NCBI GenBank assembly: GCA_034336665.1
Contig: CM067569.1
Coordinates: 6,379,820 to 6,443,819, forward strand
Source of the DNA: Luscinia megarhynchos
Taxonomy: Eukaryota > Chordata > Aves > Passeriformes > Turdidae
Length of the DNA: 64,000 bases
Reading direction: 5' to 3'
This document shows positions 25,451 to 38,200 of this stretch, in pieces. Position numbers and translations under genes: made by a program. A model generated the notes under the pieces. That model had not been told where the DNA came from, did no database searches, and saw only the letters and a list, made by a program, of their open reading frames with translations. Position 1 is the first letter of the stretch; every line of letters begins with the position of its first letter.

Positions 25451-26896
25451 CATTTTAAAACAGGTCTCAAGATGGGCCAAATCAGTTAAATATGAAAGCA
25501 ATTCTGGTAATAAATACATTATAATAACTTAGCATCGTGCCTATCATTTTGATTTCATGAAAGTCTGGGATAATGTAGATTTTTAACCTGCTCTCTTAAT
25601 ACACATTTCCTCTTCCTGAACTTCAGCGTTTCTTGCTGTGAGGTGAAAGCATATTACTTTTTTTTGCCTGATTTTTCTGTGTAATCTGTTCAGTATTACA
25701 GCTGGTAAGTGCTAGAGGCTCACAGCTCTTTCTTGTGAATTCTGGTATTATCATACTGGATAGCAAGAGCAGTCCCCTCTAAGTACTGTATTATCAGCAT
25801 CAGAACCCCTGAGTGGTTATGGTTGCATATCCTCCTCTTTTGAAGTCAGAATATTTCTTAGCATATTAGCCTGGGATTTTTCAGACAAGCCTCGGTGAGG
25901 CAGACACCCAAATTTCAGTGGCAGTCCACTTAGCCTCTTGGAAAATCCCAAGACATTTCCTAGAACAGTGTCACCACCTTAATTTGAGCTCAGCTCTGCT
26001 TCTCCCTGTGCTGCACAGGCAGGTGGAGAGGAAAGGTCCTCTCAGTGAGCACAGCTCTGGAATGCACAGCAGCTTTAAAAGACTCCCAAAACATTTCATG
26101 CAGACTTGACCACTAATAATTAAGCCAATAATAATCAAAACCAGCCTCTTGCCGTAAGGAATGGCAAAATATTTATTTCTGATGATGTATTATAATGGTA
26201 CAGCCACTCAGATTTCCATTCACAGGCAGCACTGGGTGACATTTAGGTCACAAGTCTGCACCATGCTGAGGCTATGTAATGCTTCCAAGAATAACATTCA
26301 TTCTTATGCTTCTTAAAATGGCAGTTTTAATATCCATCTCTAGAAAAAATATTTCTGATACTTTGCTTACAAAATCCCCTGATTCCCTCTGACCAGTTTA
26401 AATCTTGCCTACTTCCAGGAGGAAGCCTTCAATTACACCCCTCAGTGGTGTGAGATCAGAGGAGATCCCTGACAGCAATGCCCTATGAACTGTGCCAAGT
26501 GCTTCAGGAAGTGTATTTTCTGTTCTCTGTTCTCCTTTTGACTGAAGGTTGTGGCTGTGATCTGTGCTGGAATCCTTCAAGAGTTAAAAATGTTGCAAGC
26601 AAAGTTATGAACGTCTATAATGAATGGGATTATCTGTACAACTCATCAGTGCAGAAAGAATAGCACTAATAACACAACTAAATTCTCATCTTGCAGATGT
26701 TTCTCTGTTTCATCTTGGAAGTGAATCTGTGCACTCATAAATCTTGCTTTGGTTTAAAACCAAAGAAAGAATTAGCATTCTAGCAAGTCCTCTCCACAGA
26801 GTGACATTCATCATTTTCAATGTAAACTAAATGTTGCAAGAACTGATAGACTTAATTTTTCTTGTATGAGTTTAATAGATGTGTGAGTTTTGGAGA

Positions 26897-26927
26897 GGAG
26901 GAAAAAAAAAAAAAGAGAGAGAGAGAA
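26897..26927. repeat. A-run followed by (GA)n
   Basis: A GGAGG-led run of about 13 adenines passes into five or six GA units. It is a simple repeat. Confidence 0.85.
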
Positions 26928-28218
26928 TTAGTGTGTATTTGTTTAAAAATGCCCTAAAGTATGAAGTCCATCCTGCAAAGAATTCCTCAGAGGCATGGTA
27001 GCAACAAGCAAAGGTGTTACTCCAAAACGGCCAGCAGCTGTTTTGTTATAGTTCCATTGAAGAAAAATATTTGTTAAGAAAGGAATTAATTCTCTCCTTA
27101 TGTCCAGAGTTTCTCCATTTATGTGAATGGCAGGTATGCAGTGTGTATATGGAGGTATCTCTTTTCCTAACAAATACTCCAGATGATAAGATCATAAGGG
27201 TTCTGTGGAATATTTATCTTTCTCTTGCTTGCTGTGAGCCAGACTCCTCTCACAAGGAATGTAATTATCAAAAGCATCAAAGCAGACATATTTTCAACAA
27301 GAGTCCTTCATTTCCACAGCATTCTTCCCAAAACCCTCCATTTTGGGGAGAGAAAAAAATAAAAATCCCACCCATAAGGGTGAGAGTGAGAGATTCAATT
27401 TGTCCACACAGATATCTGCCATTTCAGAGGATGGCAAATTTCCACCTCCTCGAATGAACAGGTCTGCTTTCACTGAAGGACTAATGAAGTCTGACCCCCT
27501 ATTAACTATAAAAGGAGCCTCAGTTTAGTTGGGGTTTTTAATCATGTTAATGCAATTTATCTACCGCATAGGGAGACTAATCTCCACATTTCAATACATT
27601 AGTTAAAATGAGGTGGTCTCTATACCACTCTGGGATTAGCAAATGCACCAGGACATGCCTTTTTCCTCAGATGCAATTTTCTCCTTTCAGGCCAACATCA
27701 TTAGTGCCCCTTACCTGCAGTACTCAAAATAACCAGCAACAAACTGTACGGCAGCTGAGTCTTTTAAAGGAGACTAAATCAGTTAGGCTCCCAAATCCCA
27801 TCAAAGGACAGTTGTGCTTGGTCCCTCAATCTTAAATCCCTTTGGAAATCCCAACATTAATTCATTCAAAAGGATCAAATATGTCCTGTAAAACAAGGGC
27901 TTCCCTGGCTGTTCTGATAGCAGAACAGAGAGAATAAAGTTACTTTCCAGTGCGTCCCAGAATCTTTTCCTTTGGAAATGGCCTCGTGAGATCTCCTAGC
28001 GTGCTATCATACATTAAGCTCATTTAAAACAACTGATAATATCCTGAGACTCACAGATAACATCTCTCCTTCCAGTTATATTCAAGCCTCTGAAAGCCAA
28101 ATTTGGGCAACTCAGTTTTAAATGCAACACCTAGAATGTTAACAAAATATGTTTCACGAGGCTGGTAAAGTGGCTGCTTTTTATTTCAAAGCAGTTGACT
28201 TCAAAGGCTGCTCGGATT

Positions 28219-28234
28219 GTGTGTGTGTGTGTGT
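28219..28234. repeat. (GT)n microsatellite, short
   Basis: About eight GT units lie at the edge of a repeat-free, possibly conserved segment. Confidence 0.85.
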
Positions 28235-31200
28235 TTTCTTTTAAAAATCTTCATACTGTTTCTGTCTTTTTTTCTCACTATCAAATAGATCATTACATTT
28301 TCAACACTTAAGGACAAAAATTCTTCCCTCAGATCTGCGTGGCAGATCTTGACAGTAATATTCAGCTCTTCCCCACATGCAGGGAACTCCCGTTAACATC
28401 AAGGAGAGAAATGCAGACATGTGCAGGTAGGTCTGAGGAGAAAGCACTGAGACCCTCTGGCCAAGGTCTGACCCTTCTTTTCCAAAATATCCTGGATTTT
28501 GGAGTCCAGTCTCAGCAGCTATTCTTGAGGAGCCATTGAACACCAATTTGCTGATCCTATCTACAGTCAGAATTTTGACTGCAGCATTCAGGACTGCATT
28601 GCGACTCCCCAACATCCACCTGCATTTTATCCCCATGTCACCAGGGCTATTTCTGATGAGCAGCAAATTTGATTACCCACATCACCTCATTAGCTGGCTG
28701 GCAACAACCTCCTGGCTTTTTTCTCCTTGTTTTTCTTAGCACTGAGTACTGTGATGCATGTTTGCCATGAACCTTGGATTTGGGAAGCTCATCTTCAGGG
28801 TTGTGTTTCTTTCTATCCCACAAACTCATTAATAACAAGAACTTCATATCCAGTGTCAATTGATGGCCAAGGGAGGACTATTTGATTATTGATTGGTTGT
28901 ATTTGGACTTTTGGGGAGGGCTTCACTTCATCTTTATTAATACTAACAATTTATTAGTAAAAGAGAAGAAATTGGGCAGAGAACAATGTATTACAGTTCA
29001 AAATGTCAGGAGGTTCATGGAGCTCTCCTCTAACATGTAAGGCTTTGTTTCTCTTTCTAATTTTACTATTAATGTATTTCCAGAAATTTTCTAAGCATCC
29101 TTTTTTCCTACATCTTCAAACACTGAAAACAAGTCCAATGCCAAAAAAGGTAAAGTATGAAAAGGAATAGCTCAGCCATGTTAAAATGTCTTCCCCCTAA
29201 GTCCCAGATATCATAGAGAAGGGTTAGCCATTTAAATGGGCATTATTTTTTTTTTTTTTTAGCTGTTAGAATAGATTTTTTCTTTCACTTCTCATTTCAA
29301 TCTTCCATCGTGTATGTTTAATGAACAGCACAATTAGGGTGAATAAGTTAAATAAGGCAAATAAGGCCATGGTTAACTTAACTAGTTATGTGATTAATTC
29401 TTTGCTCTAGCAGTTTTACTCACATGGGAATGTTTGTGTGCATATTATGAAACACATATTCAAAATCAGTGATTCAGCTATTTAAAGTAGTAAGGTTTTT
29501 ATTTATATAAATGTACATCTGTCATCAAACAGAGCAGCTTAAAGGGAATCTTGCTGAGAACAAAATTCATACCAAGATCCAAGATGATGGAGAATCAGTC
29601 CTTAAATAACCAGAGGTTTTTAAGTGCTGTTGCAAAAATTTCTCAGACATACCCTAATGACTTCTGCATAGAATTTTTGTGAAGAACAACTGCACAGAAC
29701 TTTTGTATCGTGATCTCCCTTGCAGCCAGCCCCTCTTGGTGAGTTTGTCTGTGGTCTCCTCTGTGCATTAAAAGGAGAACAGAGAAGAGCCTGGGTGAAT
29801 CATCCAAAGCTGCCCTCCAGTGAACACAAACCTTCTCTGAAGCTTTGCAAGAGCCACTCCTGTGTGGGAATGTTTTTAGAGAAAAATGTACAAGCCAGGG
29901 AATGGATATGAACACTTTTATGAGCCTGAGCTAGGCCTGCAGTTTTGCCCTTGAAAAAGAGATAAGAGGAAAAACAGCTGGTGCCTAACAAGAAAATAAG
30001 GGGAGAGACAAGAGGAGCTAAAGGTGGTAGGTGAATGCCAAGGAACTCTGAAGCCAATGAAAAGTAGAAAAGTCTGCATGTTTACCTCGTGCAAGAAGTC
30101 TTCTACCTATGATAAGTTGTGTGACTGCATGCAGGGGGAGAGAAATTATATATTAGGGTTAGAAGACAACAATAAAGTGAAATTCACTTTCACTGACTGT
30201 GAAAGATCCTGGGATGAGTTCATTGCTCAGTTAAGGATTCCAGTTTCCAAAGGGAGACTGATCCAAGCAATGCTGCAGAGGTGCAGCCCTTGTTAATTGA
30301 GAGGAAATAGAGTGGGGGTGTGGGCATGGGGTAAACAGCAATCCTTCAGGAGTTTCCTCATCCCTGCTGCTGCTCAATGGGATTCATACACAGGAACTTG
30401 TTTCAAAAATTCAGTATTTGAAGAACACATTTGTTGGGTCAAAAGGTCTTGTGCTGCTCCCTCCTGGCATGAGCAATGGTTTTACCACCAAACCAGGTTT
30501 TAGTATTTGTATCAGGGGTTCCAGGGCAAAAATCTCACAGGTCTACCATGAAAAGCAAGCAGAGAGTGAATACAGATGTTGTGTGGGTAGCTGTGCCTGA
30601 AGTTTCCAATGATGACACTGTTGGCTGTTTATTTCCCTTTTTCTCATGTAGCACAACCAGTGCTTGGACTGTCCTCTAACTCTGCCTTGCACTCTCTGCT
30701 GTTCCAAACTCCTGCTTAGATATCTCCACACAGGTTTAAATACAGAATGGGCACTGGCTATAACAATTTCACATGGGGCTTTTCAATCTTTGCCACAGCA
30801 GGCAGCAAAGTGATCAGAATATCAGGATATTTAATCTGTTAAACTGCTTTTGGCCCTGCTCAGGAACAGAAAATTTACATCATTCTGTCAAATCCTTATA
30901 TTATTTGTGTAACCAGAGAAGGAAACTTAGGATATGTAATTCAACCATGTAAGAAGAAGATTTTTTTCTGTCTTTTTGCTGGATAATGGGACAATTCACA
31001 ATAATCTGTGACTATGCAGAAGTATCTGAAGAGCACATCTTCACAGATTTGCCAAATTATGCATATTAAAGAAATATATTCCTGTCCTGCAAATCAATGT
31101 ATGCCTTTCAAGAGGCTAGCTTGAATTCCAACTTTTTAATGAAGCCTGATGATCTATTTACACACAAACTCAAAATCTTAGTACCAAAAATCCCCTGACC

Positions 31201-33587
31201 TGATGGGTTTTTCTTCCAAATTAACTATTGGAAAGGTATCTTTGTCTTCACCCATATCCTCTGTTTTCTCTGCATTCTCATGACAAGTTTAAAAAAGAAG
31301 GTCGACATTTCCTTGTATTTTACAGTTGACATTTTAGAGCTGAAAACTTTTCCAGACTTTGCATCTCTAACTTTTAGCATACCAGCAGGAGCAAATAATT
31401 ATGTTTGATATCACTAATTTCTGTTGGACAAGCACTGCTGGACTGTGCTGACACTCACTGGCATTCATGAGCAGCTCACACCAGCTGCAGGGGTACCACT
31501 GATGTTTGGGGGATATTTTGGAGGCTGAATTCCTGTGAATTTAAGGCACAATGGGGAAAAGCTGGGAGGGGATTCTCACAGAGGCAGGGCTGGCTTGGGA
31601 CACACTGTCTGGAGCTGCAGATGGGGGGAGATGGGGTTTGGGGTGGGACTGTCACACTCCTGGTCCAAGCTGGCCTTTCCCAAGGTGGGATCAGCATGGA
31701 AGAAGCAGCTACACCTCCAACAGACTGGGGATGTCCCTTCCCAGGGAGAGCAGCCAGGACTTTATCTCTGAAGCTATTATTTTCATTTCAATTTTGGGAC
31801 TTGGGTGTACTTTTTCATTGTTGCCGTTGCCTCTCAGAACTTTTGAGAAATGCACACACCCCCCAGAGGTTTAGGATCAAATGGAAAACTGAATAAATCA
31901 AAGTATTATTGATGATGGATTAAGGCCATTTCCGGCAGAGTGCATCTGCTGAGGACTCTGTTATCCTTTTGGGCATCTTTTAGGTGCATTAATTAGTACC
32001 AGCTGTGACTGGTACCAGCTGTTGCTGCTTCTCTCTGCTCAGGGCAGCCCCCCTGGCATTTGCCCAGCCCTTGGGGTGAACTTGGTGGCCCTGACAGGCA
32101 CCAGGGGTGCAGGAGGAGTGATCCCTGTGTCCCTGCAGAATGGGTGTGAGGTGGGATGTGGCCAGAACCCCTTTCCTGACACACAGCCTATCACACCATA
32201 TTAAAGCACACATTACCTCTAAACATGAGTAATAGCATTTTTCATGTTAGTGTTCCATGCATTTCACTTATAATTTAAGACTGCCATGAACTAGACTGAT
32301 AATCAGTCAGAGTTCTGGAATTGTTCCTGAGCTATTGCAGAAGTAAAATATTACAGGGCTATTTCAGCCTGGTCAGATACTATCTTCCTTCATACAGCTG
32401 GTACTGCCTTTTCATTCTGCAGCAGAGTGTCTGAGGTCAGGGAGTGCCTTCCTCTTTGTCTGGTCTCTATTAATTCTCTGGAAGAAGTTGTCCCTCTAAC
32501 AGATTTTTTTTCCCCCAGCCTGCATTTTTGGGACTGATCCTTTGAATTTCACAAAAACAAGCTGCTACAGCTTTTGAATGAACTTGCTGCTATTTGCTCT
32601 CACTCTCTCCCTCTTCCAGCTGGTAAGTGTTAACTCACATTGCCTTTCCTTGCAGGTTTTCATTTCTTATTCCTGGGAAGTACATTTTCACATGGGGAGG
32701 AAAAAAAAAAAAAAAGATCCCATAAGTCCTAGCAAATCCATTTAAACGCAGATGTAGTCATTTCACTGTTGTTGCTATGACAGTTTGGCAAAGGTTATGC
32801 ATACTGTGAAACCCATCTTCTGAGGAGAGAGACATCCAGGGATGAGCAAAGGCAGGAGGAAGATGGGACCAGCCTCACCCACGCTGCATGTTTGGTAGGA
32901 AGAGGAGAAGGTGGAAGGAAACTTTACCCACCAAGTTGTTTCTTCTACTAGACCCACCAGCATAAACACGGGGCTCTGGTCACTGAAATTGTAGAAGAGG
33001 ATTGTCTGTGGGAAAGGGAAGAGGAAAAGGAGATTTTTGGGGGGTTTTTCCTAGTTATTTAAGCAGAATTTAGCCCAGACTAGCAGAGAAGAAGTGTAAG
33101 CCTACCAGAGAGCATCTCCTGTCTGACAGTGTTTCCATGCACGTAGAGCTGGGCGTGGTTCAGCCCTTTGTGTAGACATGGACACAACACGGTTTAAAAA
33201 TAATTTTAGTATCTCACAGCACTGTTAAAAACCCTTGCACATTAAGAGTAAAGCCATATTCAGTGAACTGTGAGGTAACCCCTGTTTGTTAATTCCTTTT
33301 TCTCAGTATTTCTCATTGCAAATAAAACCCAAGAGGAGTCTTTCAAAATTCCTACGGGCAGCACCATTCATATCTTAAGAAATTGTCACTGTCAAAAGAA
33401 ATATACACTAATTGAAAATAATCCAACCCAAAGATGAATTAAAGAATCCTAAAGGTAGGATGGATGTGCCTCAAACTCATTGCAATAAATGCAATTTATC
33501 ATGGTTACTTGGCTTTCTGTGGAACAGGTGTGTTAATTTTTTTACTCTTATAATGGATTTATGTGAAACCTCATCTTGACATAACAT

Positions 33588-33660
33588 CTAAATTTTAGTT
33601 CAAAAATTTAGTTAAATTTTAGTTAAAATCTAACTCAAATATTAAATTTAAGTCGAATAC
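33588..33660. repeat. Degenerate AT-rich tandem repeat
   Basis: The unit AAATTTTAGTT recurs two or three times with variations such as AAAATTTAGTT and TTAAATTTAAGT. It looks like decayed slippage products. Confidence 0.55.
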
Positions 33661-34299
33661 TAAAATATGAGTTGAGACCAAATTAAATGTTTGAGGGTTT
33701 TTTAAGATACTTTAGGAAATCATCTCATGATATAAATTTATCATAGTATTATTTGTAGTATAGAAAATATTTAAATACATAGAATAAATTAATTCTCCCT
33801 GATAAAATTAAGTTACTCCAGAGGTGAACTTGGCCCAGCAGGGAGTAATTTTTACCTGACACAATCAGAATATCAGAAGACTTTTTTTAGCAGCATTCAT
33901 CTCATAAATGGACAGCTTTGTCATGTAGGATTTATAATCATTTTGCATATTTCACATATATGGCACAAAAGATCCAAATGAAGCATTTCCTTTGATAGCC
34001 TATTTTGCCTGCCATGAAGTCTCTATCACATCTTGTTAGGAAAATTTATCTTATCTGCTAGATTTTCAAACTGCATTTACAAAACACACAGACAGCAAAT
34101 GTGTCTGTGGCTTAAAAATGAACTACAAAACATACACTTAAAGACAATTACAATAATTTTGAACAATAATTGAGGGTATTTCAGGATGTTTAGCCTGGAA
34201 TTAGCCCCTTTTCCTGAGAGGGCAGCATTGCTTTGCCCTGTGCAAGTGAGGGGCACAGCAGAGCCCCAAGGCAATGCAATGGATGCAGTGATTGTGTTT

Positions 34300-35270
34300 T
34301 AAAGTGGATTTAAAGTGATGTGGGGAATTCTGGGGAGAGGGAGGGACATTACCTTGACAGGTGCCATCCTTTGGTCACCAAATTCTCATGGTCCTCCTGG
34401 TCCCTGCACCCACCTGTGTCCCCCTGCATCCTCCAGCATCAGAGGGCCTGGCTGGAAAGCCCAGGGCAGGCAGGACATTTTCTCCTCCTGCCTGGGCGGA
34501 ACATTTCCCCAGCAGCCCCTGACATCCTTTCCCACCCAGATGTGCTGAAGAACGGGAAGAAAAAGAAAAATCACTGGATGGGTAAATGGAAGGAGATACC
34601 CAACCTCTGTGCCACAAACAAATGCAGTCACTCCTCCAAAAGCTCTTTAGGGACTGCCAGGTCTGAAGAGGACCAGGATTACCTTAGCCCTAGTGCCCTG
34701 TGGAGGGAATCTCCCCCTGGTAAGAGCAGGGAGCAGGGAGGGTGGTGTGGGCAGCAGAGTGGTACCTGCCACAGGTGCAGCCCTGCATCCCGCCCATCCC
34801 CTCCCCTGCTGCCAGCCCTATCTCCTTCCAAAGGCAGCATAGCTCCAGGCAAATCTGCTCTGCAGATTGTTTCCATCCTGTGCTCCCCATGGTTCTGGCT
34901 CTGCCTGTGCCTTGTAGATATACTAACTTTGCAGCTTGTAAAGATTTGTTTGGTCTCTCACCCCCTCCCCCTACTCCCTCCTTAAATCGGTGATTTTGTG
35001 CTGCAGGTACTGGGGAGTGCAGTGTCTGTGCCAGATCCTCCTGCAGGACTCAAGATGAGACCCTATCCTCCTGATGGTGAGCTCTTACAAAGGACCATGC
35101 AAAGTCAAAGGGAAGCCCAGACATCCAGAGGCTGCATGTTCCTGCTGCTCAACCACAGAGGGACCCCGCTGAGATAAAGAGCGAGATGCAGAAACAGCCA
35201 GTACCTGGCTGGCACCTCCACACATTGCCATTGCAGAAATGTTTACTAACAATAAATAGCAATAATGAGG
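34300..35270 (+). other. GC-richer stretch with exon-like signals (uncertain)
   Basis: Several splice-like signals cluster here. An acceptor CCCACCCAG ends at 34539 and a donor G/GTAAAT follows 34581. Another donor G/GTAAGA follows 34719. An acceptor TTTTGTGCTGCAG ends at 35006, a donor G/GTGAGC follows 35076, and an AATAAA lies at 35251-35256. The open frame at 34320-34985 (about 221 codons) is phase-compatible with joining 34719 to 35007, after which it would end within about 25 codons. I recognise no domain in it. A short cysteine-containing stretch appears after the join. This may be a non-coding RNA, a small unknown protein, or chance. Confidence 0.2.
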
Positions 35271-38200
35271 TTTTATTACTTCCTGACTCCTAGTCTTACC
35301 TGCAGTCCCCCAAGAAACAAGCCATGCTTCTTGGAAGAGCTCCAGTGGGGAGCTCGGCGCAGCTGCTGTGCACAGGGCCCTGGGAGCCCATTACCTGCTG
35401 TACCAGCCTCTGCAGAGGCTCCAGCTAAGCACAGCCTCTACTCTCATCCATCCATTTTCCAACTTCTCAGCTCCAGCTGTCTGAAAAGGAGCTGAAAAAA
35501 TCCCATCTCGCTCTCTCCCACCACCCACAGCACAGCAGCTGCAGTTCCCTGTGGTCCCCGTGCTCAGAGAGAACACTGCAGCAGGACTGGACTTACAGTC
35601 TAAAACCATTTTGTGAGAAACCAGGCTGCTCCCCCACTCTCTGAAAAACCAATTTCTTTTTTTTCAGTTTTTCCTGCTTGACTTCTCCCACTTTTTTTCC
35701 CCCCAAACACGCAATCCTGCAAAATGTGCATTTTTGTGCTACAAGTGATTTCTCACCCAATCTATGAAGGAATGGACACCAAACAGTAGATTTGGGGTTG
35801 TTTTTTAGAAAACCTTCTCACACATACATCTCCTGGTAAGCAGATCCATGTGCATTTCCCCTAGTTCCTCTCCAGCAGGACTTCTGCTGGCAGACTCTTG
35901 GAACTAGGCTTTGGTCCACTATCTTGGACTGACAGGTCATCCAAGCATGCCTGAGTGTCAGAAGGAATTTCAGCAAACGACTACAAGTAAGGAAACAAAT
36001 CCTTTCTTCCTGCAGCAGACAGGGAATGTAAAAGCTCGAGGACTGCAGTTCTCCAGCTGATACCTTGTTATGCCAAGTTGGAGCACAGAGCAAATTTCTT
36101 ACAGCCGACTTATAAACCCCCTGAAAATAGGTTTTATTATGGAAATGCAAACACAACCATGGCTATAGCAACATGAAAGGCTCTGCTATAATAATGCTTA
36201 GATCCAACTCTTTGTGCACAATTGGCATAGAAAAGTATTTGATTTTTGTCGGTTTTTTGCTGGTACATGTCAGTGTCACTTCACAGTTGGTCTCAGTTTA
36301 TAACAAAATGCATAAAAATTGTTGGTAATCCTCATTTATAGCTGGGGTCTGAGAAGCACCATCTCAGACATTACTTTACCTATCAAACATGGCTAAAACA
36401 GCTATTGACATTTGGAACCACTATTCCTGGAAGGGAAGATGTGATGTTCACAGTTACCAAAGCAGAATGTCTACTGAGTTTAGTCCCTCATGTTGTAAAG
36501 CATTAGGCTGACTGAGCAAGCCTTGATAATCAGTTTGTTTCAGACAAGAAGGGGAAAAAAAGAGAGGAGAAGGGGAGAAAATCATGAAGGGAATCAGTCT
36601 GAGACACTCTGCTTCGCTGTAAATTCAAATGCTCTGCATATTTTCAGAATCCTGAGATTTCCCTAAAAAATACCCTCATGTTTATATTTCTGTTTTTCAG
36701 TTAAAAATAAGAAGGAAAAGAAGTAGAGGTATTTGATTGTGCTCCTACAGTTTCCACCATTTAAAGAAAGTTAGGCTCTTATGGAAAGCTGTGGCTTATT
36801 CTTTGGGGGTGGGGGGAAAAATTCAAATTCTAATCAGGAAATGTCCTGCAAATCACAAGAAAAAAAGCAGCTCCTCTCAAAAATTTTTAGCACTTTTTGT
36901 AGAGTCACCCTGCCCTAAAATCTCCAAATGTAGGAAATCTCATTTCTGTGGAGGGAAAGTGCTTTCAAAGGGCCGTGCTTTGCTTGAATTACTGAAATGC
37001 CTGAGTTCTGCTCACTTCAGTGCATTGAGCCCCACTGTGGAGCAAGGTTTTCTCTGTTCAGCCACATCTTCACCTTGAAACCATCCCTCACCTGTGTCTA
37101 TCTGTTTTCCTAAAGCAGTTTTAGTGATCAGCAGCACGAATCTCTGTTTCACAGGGTCAGCCACATCCTTGGCACTCAGACATCCCTTCCCCCCATTGCT
37201 CTGTAGCAGCTTTAGCAAATTTGTTTTGATTTCCACGATCCTGGCACCTCAATTCGTTAAGCATCAGCATTCTAAATATAGTTAAAAATAATAGAATGCT
37301 GGGTAACTTTTGTTTGTTTGTCCTTAATCTGAATATCCCTTCCACTCAATGGGTTGATTAATGATTACATATAAAATAAATAAATTTATATGGCCATTTT
37401 ACAGAGGAGGTAGTTTGGGAAGTCAAGGGGAAAAAAAGGGAACATATTTTGAAAAGAAAAAAAAGAAAAAAAGAAAAGAAAAAAATGTACCCTTTTAAGA
37501 TTTCAAAAACATTTCTCTCTTTTTTTTCCCCCCATACACCTCAGGATGTGTCTCCAGCTGGAGAAAGCCAAGCAAGTGCCATGTGTTTGTAATACACATA
37601 TAACTGTATTGGCTCTTCTGCTGCTATTGTGGAGCTCTTGGAGATACTCTGTATAAAATAGAAACCTCTATAAAGGAACATAAAGTTTAAATGTAAACTT
37701 TGCGGTGAGATCATGTTGCCCAAGCCAATTTGGATTGCCATTTCATTTTGATGCTCTGCTTCCATAAGAGCTATCGAAGAACAACTACTAAATTTTATCC
37801 AGTTTTTAAAACTTCACATCATATTTATGGTATTATTACCTTGCATATACTCTGGCTGGACCAAGAGGTAACATTGGAGTAGGGAAAAACTAAGGCTCCC
37901 CATTTTCAGAAAGGAAAAGCCTTTAAGGGTAGGAGATGTACAGCCATAATGAAGTTAAAAACTGGGATTTGCCTCTGGTGGGCATCTGGCCCTCAAACAG
38001 TCTCACTCAAAGCTATTTACAGAGGCTTAGAGGAATTTCCAGCAGTCTTTTCACACATAGATAGTTTGTAATAGTTTGTTGTTTGGGATCCTGGATTGTG
38101 TATTCATCAGTTTCCAATGATTTGTTGTGACAGTACTTAAAGGACTCATGAGTGATACTCTGCAGGCAACTAAATGAATAGCATATTGCCATGAGCAAAG

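Larger units (their letters stand above)
25451..34299. other. Non-coding unique sequence
   Basis: No gene was recognised in this 9-kb stretch. It contains a purine microsatellite (26897-26927), a short GT repeat (28219-28234), a poly-T run near 29250, an A run at 32699-32715 and an AT-rich self-similar patch (33588-33660). Segments near 27.9-28.2 and 29.3-29.5 kb look repeat-free and motif-dense but are weaker than the blocks called separately. Confidence 0.55.

Noticed and set aside
34320..34985. Longest open frame (about 221 codons) as a protein gene
   Set aside because: No domain, signal or family resemblance. It lies in a GC-richer patch with overlapping frames on both strands. Only the splice-like signals are kept, as a low-confidence observation.
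37390..37425. CATTTTACAGAGGAGG as an antisense MIR fragment
   Set aside because: The match is too short and the expected following blocks are missing.
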